64,000 nt of DNA, taken from the NCBI RefSeq assembly GCF_020404405.1, contig NZ_JAIZDA010000007.1, positions 62,001-126,000 of the forward strand. Direction: 5' to 3'. Of the stretch, positions 57,450-64,000 are shown piece by piece. Source of the stretch: Novosphingobium sp. FKTRR1 (GTDB lineage: Bacteria > Pseudomonadota > Alphaproteobacteria > Sphingomonadales > Sphingomonadaceae). Within the stretch, counting starts at the first letter, position 1. Each line of letters opens with the position of its first letter. The position numbers and the translations under genes are program-made. Under the pieces are notes generated by a model, which made no database searches, was not told the origin of the DNA, and saw only the letters and a program-made list of their open reading frames with translations.

Positions 57450-58654
57450 TGACCTACGTTGGTATGCCCACCCCGCGCGAAACGCCGCAGGACACCATGG
57501 CGCGTATCGCTGACACCGCGCGCGGCATGAAGGTGGTCATCGTTGGCGCAGGCGTCAGCGGGCTTAGCGCCGGATGGTGGTTGGCACGCTCGGGTGCGCA
57601 GGTCACCGTACTCGACAAGGGCATCGTCGGCTGGGAGGCGTCGGGCCGCAACGGCGGCGGCGCCTCGCACTACCAGAGCCCGCTGTTCGAGGAAGAGCAG
57701 CGCATGTGGCCGCTCATGGATGAATTGCTGGGTTACCCCACGGAGCACAGCAAAGAGCGCATCGTCATGGCGGTAACGCCCAAGCAGCTCAACCAGTACC
57801 ACTACCTCGCCAAGATGAACAACGACATGGGTTACCGCGTCGACCTGCTCGATGGCGATCAGGTGCGCACGATGGTGCCGCTTGCGGGTGACAACTGCCT
57901 TGGCGGGATGCACTATCGCTTCGGTGGCCATGCCAACCCGCAGCGCACGGTGCAGGCTTATGCCTGGGCGATTCAGGATCTGGGCGGACGCATCGTCCAG
58001 CACAGCCCGGTCACCGGCTTCCATACGCTGGGCGGCAAGGTCGTGGGCGTCGACAGCCCGACAGGGCGGTATGATTGCGACGCGGTGGTCGTGGCCGCAG
58101 GGCCGCAGATCACCGGGCTGATGGCGCAACTGGGTGTTGATGTGCCGCTGGCGGCGGCGCGCGCCGAGATGATCGTGACCGAACCGGCTCCGATGATGCC
58201 GCTGGGCGGCGTTGACGGCAACGGGCTGTACGGGCGCCAGACCCTGCGCGGCAACCTGGCCTATGGCGGCGGTCCGCACGAATGGATCGACACGCTGCCC
58301 GGCGGTCCTCCGGGCCGGCCGACTTCGCCGCTGACCCGCAATCTGGCGCGCCGTCTGGCAGAACTGCTGCCCAAGGCTGCGCATCTCAACGTCATCCGCA
58401 GTTGGGCGGGCGTGATCGAGAATTCGCCCGACGGCCGCCCGATCATCGACCGCATGGCGGACCCGGAAAATGTCGTTGTCGCCAGCATGTCGGGCGTGGG
58501 CTTCGGCCTGTCGCCCGCATCGGGCCACGCGGTGCGCGATCTGGTGGTCGAAGGCCGTTGCACCTTCACCGACATCGCCAAGCTGTCGCTGTCGCGCTTT
58601 GATGGCCTTGCGCCGAACTGGCGCGAACAGCAGGGATGGCTGAGCGCAGCATGA
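57449..58654 (+). CDS. DAO-type FAD oxidoreductase, beta-type partner
   Basis: 401 residues of the D-amino acid oxidase fold. The FAD motif VVIVGAGVSGLSAGWWLA and SGRNGGGASHYQSP are visible; the C-terminal SGVGFGLSPASGHAV is the usual FAD-closing segment. With the preceding gene it should form an HcnBC/OoxAB-like complex that oxidises a secondary or N-substituted amine. GGAG lies 8 nt before the ATG. It overlaps soxB by 4 nt. The small third [2Fe-2S] subunit known in related complexes is not encoded nearby. Confidence 0.85.
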   Translation: MTYVGMPTPRETPQDTMARIADTARGMKVVIVGAGVSGLSAGWWLARSGAQVTVLDKGIVGWEASGRNGGGASHYQSPLFEEEQRMWPLMDELLGYPTEHSKERIVMAVTPKQLNQYHYLAKMNNDMGYRVDLLDGDQVRTMVPLAGDNCLGGMHYRFGGHANPQRTVQAYAWAIQDLGGRIVQHSPVTGFHTLGGKVVGVDSPTGRYDCDAVVVAAGPQITGLMAQLGVDVPLAAARAEMIVTEPAPMMPLGGVDGNGLYGRQTLRGNLAYGGGPHEWIDTLPGGPPGRPTSPLTRNLARRLAELLPKAAHLNVIRSWAGVIENSPDGRPIIDRMADPENVVVASMSGVGFGLSPASGHAVRDLVVEGRCTFTDIAKLSLSRFDGLAPNWREQQGWLSAA

Positions 58655-59907
58655 GCCGGTATTCCGCCCTTGGCCTGTTGCGCGGGGCTTTCAACGGTCA
58701 GAAGCACTGGCAACCGGCTTGGCGCGATCCCGAGCCGCGCAAGTCGTACGACGTGATTGTCATCGGTGGCGGCGGACATGGTCTGGCGACGGCCTATTAC
58801 CTTGCCAGCGTACACGGTGTGCGCAACGTGGCGGTGCTGGAAAAGGGCTGGATCGGCGGCGGCAACACCGGGCGCAACACCACTCTGGTCCGCTCCAACT
58901 ATCGCCAGCCGCAGTTGCACAACCTGTTCGAGTTCGGGCTCAAGTTGTGGCACGGCCTGTCGGACGAGTTGAACTACAATGTCATGTTCTCCCCACGCGG
59001 CGCGATGTTCCTCGGCCATTCGGATGCCGACATGGCCAAGCTGGCGGAACTTGGCGATGCGATGCGCTGCGATGGCATCGACGCCGATCTGCTGACCCGC
59101 GATCAGGTCGAAAAGGTCGAGCCGCTGCTCGATTTTTCGCGCAACGCACGCTTTCCCATCGAAGGCGCGGTAATCCAGTGGCGTGCCGGCACCGCGCGGC
59201 ACGATGCGGTGGCCTGGGGCTATGCCCGCGCCGCCGATGCGCTGGGCGTCGACATCATCCAGAAGTGCGAAGTCACCGGCTTCGTGCGCGATGGAGACGC
59301 GGTGATCGGGGTAGAGACCACGCGCGGGCGCATTCTGGCGGCGCGCACCGGCATCTGCGTGGCTGGGCACAGCGGCCACGTGGCGGGCCTTGCCGGATTG
59401 CGCCTGCCGATTGAATCGCAGACCCTGCAGGCGGTTGTCACCGAAGGCGTCAAGCCGATGGTGCAAAGCGTGATCATGTCCAACTCGCTCCACTGCTACA
59501 TCAGCCAGTCGGACAAGGGCGGCGTCGTGATGGGCGGCGATCCCGACAATTGGCCCAGCTACGCAAGGCGGGGCCAACCGACGGTGGTGGAACACGCCAT
59601 CGCGCAGGCCATCGGGCTGATGCCTGCGCTGTCGCGGCTGCGCATGTTGCGCACCTGGTCGGGCGTCACCGACATGAGCTTTGACGGCGCGCCGATCATC
59701 GGCCCGACGCCGATCGACAACCTCTTCCTCAACGGCGGCTGGTGCTATGGCGGGTTCAAGGCGACCCCGGCTTCGGGCTGGACTTATGCTCACACCCTTG
59801 CCACCGGGACGCCGCATGCGCTGAATGCGCCGTTCAGCCTCGAACGCTTCATGACCGGGGCCACCATCGACGAAACCGGGGTCGGCCCGATGCCGAACCA
59901 TCGCTGA
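58651..59907 (+). CDS. soxB: Sarcosine oxidase beta subunit, second copy
   Basis: 418 residues, colinear with the first SoxB (same FAD motif spacing, same covalent-flavin H184 in TARHDAVAWG). Sequence differs clearly between the copies, so this is an old paralogue, not a recent duplication. It may act on sarcosine or on a larger N-methyl amino acid made by the upstream enzymes. The ATG overlaps the previous stop (ATGA). Confidence 0.92.
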   Translation: MSRYSALGLLRGAFNGQKHWQPAWRDPEPRKSYDVIVIGGGGHGLATAYYLASVHGVRNVAVLEKGWIGGGNTGRNTTLVRSNYRQPQLHNLFEFGLKLWHGLSDELNYNVMFSPRGAMFLGHSDADMAKLAELGDAMRCDGIDADLLTRDQVEKVEPLLDFSRNARFPIEGAVIQWRAGTARHDAVAWGYARAADALGVDIIQKCEVTGFVRDGDAVIGVETTRGRILAARTGICVAGHSGHVAGLAGLRLPIESQTLQAVVTEGVKPMVQSVIMSNSLHCYISQSDKGGVVMGGDPDNWPSYARRGQPTVVEHAIAQAIGLMPALSRLRMLRTWSGVTDMSFDGAPIIGPTPIDNLFLNGGWCYGGFKATPASGWTYAHTLATGTPHALNAPFSLERFMTGATIDETGVGPMPNHR

Positions 59908-59922
59908 GCCGGGGCCGCCACC

Positions 59923-60186
59923 ATGTACCAGATCGATTGCCCCCACTGCGGTCCGCGCGCGCAGAGCGAGTTCACCTTCGACCGCCCGGTCGAGGCGATC
60001 GTGCCACCCGATGCCGCTGCCGCCGATGCCTTGCAGGCGCTCTACACCCGCACCAACCCGATGGGCGTTGACGATGAAGTCTGGCGCCACACGTATGGTT
60101 GCCGCGCATGGCTGGTCCTGACCCGCGACCGGGTAAGCCATGCGATTGATGCCGTGCGCGCGCTTGGGCCGGAGGCGCTGTCGTGA
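59923..60186 (+). CDS. soxD: Sarcosine oxidase delta subunit, second copy
   Basis: 87 residues. Zinc-site residues are kept: CPHC near the N-terminus and WRHTYGCRAW near 57-66, with TRTNPMG in between. It is more divergent than the first SoxD; the usual GC-x-F/W-F ending is changed to AWLVL. It follows soxB by 15 nt and overlaps soxA by 4 nt. Confidence 0.9.
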   Translation: MYQIDCPHCGPRAQSEFTFDRPVEAIVPPDAAAADALQALYTRTNPMGVDDEVWRHTYGCRAWLVLTRDRVSHAIDAVRALGPEALS

Positions 60187-62957
60187 GCGGTCCGTCGCGC
60201 GCTCCGGATGGTCGGGAGAACATCCGCTTCACCTTCGATGGCAAGGAATACCTTGCGCGCCCCGGCGATACCTTGGCCGCAGCCTTGCTGGCCAACGGCG
60301 TCGGACTTGTCGCGCGCAGCTTCAAGTATCACCGCCCGCGCGGGATAATGGCGGCGGGGGTGGAAGAACCCAACGCGCTGGTCACCGTCGGGCTTGGCGG
60401 GCGTGCGGAGCCCAATACCCGCGCGACCGACGTATTCGTCCACGATGGCCTGATCGCGCGCAGTCAGAACCGCTGGCCCAGCCTGTCCAGCGATGCCGGG
60501 GCGGTATTCGGCCTTGCCGCCAAGGCGCTGCCAGCGGGCTTCTATTACAAGACGTTCTTCGGCCCGGCCAAGCTGTGGCTCAAGTACGAGGCGTTGATCC
60601 GCCGCGCGGCAGGCATGGGCGATGCCCCGACCAAGGCCGATCCCGACAGCTTTGCCCAGCGCAGCGCGTTTTGCGATACGCTGGTGGTCGGTTCCGGCCC
60701 GGCCGGGTTGCAGGCCGCGCTGACCGCCGCCGAGGCGGGCGATAGCGTCATTCTGGTTGAACAGGACGCGGCGTTGGGCGGCTCGCTGCTGGTCGATCCC
60801 GATCCGGCGTTGGGTGCGGACTGGATCGCGCAGACAATCGCGCGCCTGCGCGAACTGGGTGCCCGCATCCTGTTGCGCACCACGGCGGCAGGGTATTGGG
60901 ACCACAACTTCGTCACGCTGGCCGAACGGCTGGCCGAGCCCGGAGCTGTGCCGTCGCACGGCTTTGCCCAGCGCCTGTGGCATGTGCGGGCAGGGCGCGT
61001 GGTGTTGGCCACCGGCGTAATCGAGCGGCCCGTGCCGTTCACCGCTAACGACCGGCCGGGCGTGATGCTCAGCCGCGCGGTGCGTGCCTATGTGCGCCGG
61101 TTTGGCGTGGTGCCGGGCCAGCGCGTGGTCATCGCCACCAACAACGACGACGCCTATCTGACTGCGCAGGCCTTGCGCGAGGTGGGAGCCGAAGTCGTCG
61201 CGATCCTTGACGCGCGGACACAGGCAGATGTGCCCGCAGGCTTCCCGGTGCACTTCGACGCGCGTCCCGTCGCGGCAGTCGGCACTTTGCACCACCTTAC
61301 CGGCGTCACCGCGCTGGTCGGCGGGCGCACGGTTGCCTTCAAGGCCGATCTGCTGGCGGTTTCGGGCGGCTTCACCCCGGTTGTCCACCTGCACAGCCAA
61401 GCGGGCGGCAAGCTTGACTGGAACGAGGCGGCGCAGGCCTTCGTGCCCGGCGCGATCGCGCAAGTCTGCACCAGCGTGGGCGAAGTCATTGCGCCGCTGC
61501 CTGCGCCTGCGGTGGTCCCGGCTGGTAGCCCCAAGAAGAGCTTCGTTGACTTCCAGAACGACGTCAGTCTGGCCGATATCGATCTGGCGTGGCAGGAAGG
61601 GTATCGCTCGGTCGAGCACATGAAGCGCTACACCACGCTCGGCATGGCTACCGATCAGGGCAAGCTGGGCAATCTGGTGGCGCTGCAGCGTGTGGCGCAG
61701 GAACAGGGCGTCACCGTGCCGCAGGCGGGCCTTACCACCTTCCGCCCGCCCTACACGCCGGTGACGATGGGCCTGCTTGGCGGGCCGGGCGCGCGCAACG
61801 CGGGGGCGCACGTCCGCCGTATCGCGCTGCATGACCGGCATGATGCGCTTGGCCCGACATGGCAGCCCGCAGGCTACTGGTTCCGCCCGCGCGCCTATCC
61901 CCAGCCGGGCGAGACGTTGGGTGCAGCCGCCCTGCGCGAGGCGCGCGCGGTACGCGGCGCTGCGGGCCTTTGCGACGTGTCGACGCTCGGTAAGTTCGAG
62001 GTGAGTGGACCCGATGCCGCCGCCTTGCTTGAGATCGCCTGCGCCACCCGTGTCGCCAACCTGAAGCCGGGGCGCGGGCGCTATACCGTGATGCTGCGCG
62101 AAGACGGCCTGCTGATGGACGACGGCACTGTCTGGCGGCTGGGCGATAATCGCTATCTGCTGACCAGTTCAACCGGCGGGGCCGACAGGATGGCGCAGCA
62201 CTTGTCATACATCCGGCAAGTTCTGCGCCCGCAAATGCGCGTATCTGTCGTCAATGTGCAGGAGCATTACGCCGGGCTGGCTCTGGCAGGGCCCAGGTCG
62301 AGCGGCATCATCGCTGCGCTGACGGGAGCTTCTGCGCCGGCGCATATGGGCGTCGTGGCGGCGGTGATCGCGGGCGTGCCGGTATGGGTGCTGGCGGCAA
62401 GCTACAGCGGCGAGCGCGCCTTCGAAATCCACGGTGAAGCGACCGCGATGGGCCCGGTGTGGGATGCACTTCTGGCGGCGGTCAAGGCGGCGGGCGGTTC
62501 GACCTACGGCCTTGATGCGATGGACTTGCTGCGCATTGAAAAGGGCCACGTCGTGATCGGGGCCGAGGCCGACGGGCGGCGCGGGCCGTACGATCTGGGG
62601 CTGCACAAGATGCTCAACCCCGCAGGCGGCTTTGTTGGCGCGGCGGGGCTTACCCGACCTGCCTTGACCGCGGCGGGGAGGCACCGTCTGGTCGGCGTGG
62701 AAGCCATCGATGGCGCGCCCATTGCCGAAGGCGCGATGCTGGTTGCGCGCGAAGGGGCCAAAGTCGAAGGCCACGTCACCGCTGCCGGGCGCCATGTTCT
62801 GGGTGAGGGTGGCATTGCACTCGCCCTGCTGGCCGATGGTCCTGACCGGCTGGGTGCCGAGTTCCTCGCCACCTCGCCCACGCGCGGAATGCACACGCGG
62901 GTGCGGGTGGTTTCGCCGCACTTCTATGATCCGGCGGGGGAACGCTATCGTGACTGA
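60183..62957 (+). CDS. soxA: Sarcosine oxidase alpha subunit, second copy
   Basis: 924 residues, GTG start overlapping the soxD stop (GTGA). N-terminal ferredoxin-like fold with SFKYHRPRGIMA; Rossmann motif VVGSGPAGLQAALTAAE from about 166; C-terminal GcvT-like tetrahydrofolate domain from about 560. All domains of SoxA are present, so folate-linked one-carbon capture is expected. It is about 30 residues shorter than the first copy and well diverged from it. The 3' end overlaps soxG by 8 nt. Confidence 0.93.
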   Translation: MSGPSRAPDGRENIRFTFDGKEYLARPGDTLAAALLANGVGLVARSFKYHRPRGIMAAGVEEPNALVTVGLGGRAEPNTRATDVFVHDGLIARSQNRWPSLSSDAGAVFGLAAKALPAGFYYKTFFGPAKLWLKYEALIRRAAGMGDAPTKADPDSFAQRSAFCDTLVVGSGPAGLQAALTAAEAGDSVILVEQDAALGGSLLVDPDPALGADWIAQTIARLRELGARILLRTTAAGYWDHNFVTLAERLAEPGAVPSHGFAQRLWHVRAGRVVLATGVIERPVPFTANDRPGVMLSRAVRAYVRRFGVVPGQRVVIATNNDDAYLTAQALREVGAEVVAILDARTQADVPAGFPVHFDARPVAAVGTLHHLTGVTALVGGRTVAFKADLLAVSGGFTPVVHLHSQAGGKLDWNEAAQAFVPGAIAQVCTSVGEVIAPLPAPAVVPAGSPKKSFVDFQNDVSLADIDLAWQEGYRSVEHMKRYTTLGMATDQGKLGNLVALQRVAQEQGVTVPQAGLTTFRPPYTPVTMGLLGGPGARNAGAHVRRIALHDRHDALGPTWQPAGYWFRPRAYPQPGETLGAAALREARAVRGAAGLCDVSTLGKFEVSGPDAAALLEIACATRVANLKPGRGRYTVMLREDGLLMDDGTVWRLGDNRYLLTSSTGGADRMAQHLSYIRQVLRPQMRVSVVNVQEHYAGLALAGPRSSGIIAALTGASAPAHMGVVAAVIAGVPVWVLAASYSGERAFEIHGEATAMGPVWDALLAAVKAAGGSTYGLDAMDLLRIEKGHVVIGAEADGRRGPYDLGLHKMLNPAGGFVGAAGLTRPALTAAGRHRLVGVEAIDGAPIAEGAMLVAREGAKVEGHVTAAGRHVLGEGGIALALLADGPDRLGAEFLATSPTRGMHTRVRVVSPHFYDPAGERYRD

Positions 62958-63441
62958 CGTTGCCATCACCACCCTGCCGCCAGCGCCCTTGCATGCGTTC
63001 GAGATCTGGAGCGACCCGCACGGTGTAGCGGGACGATTTGCGGCCGCGTTCGGCGCCGATCTTCCCGCGCTGGGCACGTCGGTTCAGGCAGGCGGGTTAA
63101 CCCTGATCCGCTATGAACCGACCGTCTGGCTGGTGGAGGGCGATGCCTCGACTCTGGCAGCGGTACTGGGCGACGACGGCGCATTGACCGCAATCGGAGG
63201 GGGCCTTGTCCGCGTACGCCTGTCCGGTTCCGGCTGGCGTGAATTGCTCAGCTACGGCGGCCAGTTCGATGCCTTTGCGCCGACATTCGCACCGGGCAGC
63301 AGCGCGGCCACGGTGATCGACCATGTCGGCGTGCGGCTATGGGTGGAAAATGCGGATTCCTGCGTTGCCTATGTCCCCGCCAGCTTCGGCGCGGCGCTGG
63401 TGCACTTCTGGCACGAGATGGCGGCGCTGGTGCGGGCCTAG
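62950..63441 (+). CDS. soxG: Sarcosine oxidase gamma subunit, second copy
   Basis: 163 residues from a GTG at 62950. The frame is open further upstream, but the only ATG starts there lie deep inside soxA. Sequence similarity to SoxG is weak, as is usual for this subunit; VWLVEGD and the C-terminal VHFWHEMAALV resemble its pattern. Position after soxB-D-A supports the call. It ends in a CTAG shared with the convergent MFS gene. Confidence 0.78.
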   Translation: MTDVAITTLPPAPLHAFEIWSDPHGVAGRFAAAFGADLPALGTSVQAGGLTLIRYEPTVWLVEGDASTLAAVLGDDGALTAIGGGLVRVRLSGSGWRELLSYGGQFDAFAPTFAPGSSAATVIDHVGVRLWVENADSCVAYVPASFGAALVHFWHEMAALVRA

Positions 63442-64000
63442 GCGGCCACCACTACCACTCGCGCTTCGATCCCGCGCGTCGGCAGGCCCCGTTCACGCAC
63501 CCGCAGCGCCACTGTCGCGCCCAGCGACACGACGCTGAGCGAGGCGAACATCACCAGCATCGCGTCATAGCCCTGCGGGTTGGCGGGGCCGGCGTGGAAC
63601 CAGTCGTTGAGCCAGCCTGCGGCGTAGTTCGAGCAGGCAAGGCCAAGGCTTTGCAGCATGTTGATGATACCGAACGCGGTGCCACAGCGGTGCCGCTCGA
63701 CCAGCATCGCGGTCGAGGGCCAGATGACGGCGGGGATCACCGAAAAGCTGAAGCCCATCAACGCGGTCGAAACCCACAGCGGCCAGTCGGTGAAGGCGAG
63801 CACGGTGAATGTCAGCGGCATCAGCGCAGCCCCCACCACCAGCAACGTCGCGCGATGGCCCACGCGGTCGGCGATCAGGCCGAATACGGGCGTGGCAAAG
63901 ATGGCGGCGGCGAATACCCACGAATTGGCGATGCCCGCTTGCGCCAGCGTGATGCCCTTCACGTCCTGAAAATACTGGATCGAGAACGTTGAGCGGAACG
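63438..64000 (-). CDS. MFS transporter, partial, runs off right edge
   Basis: About 186 C-terminal residues are visible; the frame continues past 64000 (the visible part begins RSTFSIQYFQDVKG). The loop LIADRVGHRATLL and about five hydrophobic segments mark the C-terminal half of an MFS carrier. It is convergent with the second sox operon, overlapping by 4 nt in CTAG. It may import a substrate of that operon, but opposite orientation makes this uncertain. Confidence 0.85.
   Translation of the reverse strand, partial: FRSTFSIQYFQDVKGITLAQAGIANSWVFAAAIFATPVFGLIADRVGHRATLLVVGAALMPLTFTVLAFTDWPLWVSTALMGFSFSVIPAVIWPSTAMLVERHRCGTAFGIINMLQSLGLACSNYAAGWLNDWFHAGPANPQGYDAMLVMFASLSVVSLGATVALRVRERGLPTRGIEARVVVVAA

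Overview
The window comes from a GC-rich alphaproteobacterium, most likely a sphingomonad (Novosphingobium/Sphingobium-like). This is inferred from gene content: two large TonB-dependent receptors with the plug start typical of that family, a TPR-sulfotransferase beside a receptor, a Spinster-like MFS carrier, and a cellulose operon with fused bcsA-bcsB. No RNA genes, insertion sequences or CRISPR arrays were seen.

Layout. 1-521 (-): end of a P1-family peptidase. 1024-11613 (+): tightly packed cellulose operon bcsR-like, bcsQ, bcsAB, bcsC, bcsD, bcsZ. 11650-15549 (-): DUF427 protein and bifunctional PutA. 15694-20935: glycerol locus, glpD-glpR (-) divergent from glpK-hydrolase (+), with a CGAAA-repeat operator candidate between them. 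20945-25028: a LysR gene without a standard start codon, the pair sdaA and ybaK-like, and a second, divergent LysR. 25084-41287 (-): ten genes plus a small leader ORF: TonB receptor, betB, betA, amino-acid-type permease, dimethylglycine dehydrogenase-like flavoprotein, Rieske oxygenase, soxB-soxD-soxA-soxG. 41687-43727 (+): an MDR oxidoreductase and a 3-hydroxyisobutyrate dehydrogenase-like protein. 43818-52900 (-): TonB receptor, TPR-sulfotransferase, MFS carrier, enolase-superfamily enzyme, GMC oxidoreductase. 53482-63441 (+): a second demethylation operon: Rieske oxygenase, Cys/Met-type PLP enzyme, FAD/[2Fe-2S] oxidoreductase, DAO-type partner, soxB-soxD-soxA-soxG. 63438-64000 (-): partial MFS carrier.

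How the genes fit together. The 25-41 kb block reads as a full choline route: outer-membrane uptake, permease, choline to betaine aldehyde (BetA) to glycine betaine (BetB), Rieske demethylation to dimethylglycine, DMGDH-like enzyme to sarcosine, and tetrameric sarcosine oxidase to glycine with methylene-tetrahydrofolate. Glycine can become serine, and SdaA next door makes pyruvate. glpK/glpD would take glycerol or glycerol-3-phosphate, for instance from phosphatidylcholine breakdown.

The most novel part is the 53-63 kb operon. It repeats the Rieske plus SoxBDAG logic but adds a PLP lyase and a two-subunit amine dehydrogenase, which suggests stepwise demethylation of a different quaternary amine, followed by lyase chemistry on the freed amine. 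Its substrate is unknown. Other unusual points are a 15-bp repeat that forms a 25-codon ORF joining betA to the permease by two ATGA overlaps, hairpins just behind both receptor genes, and the absence of any recognisable Rieske reductase.
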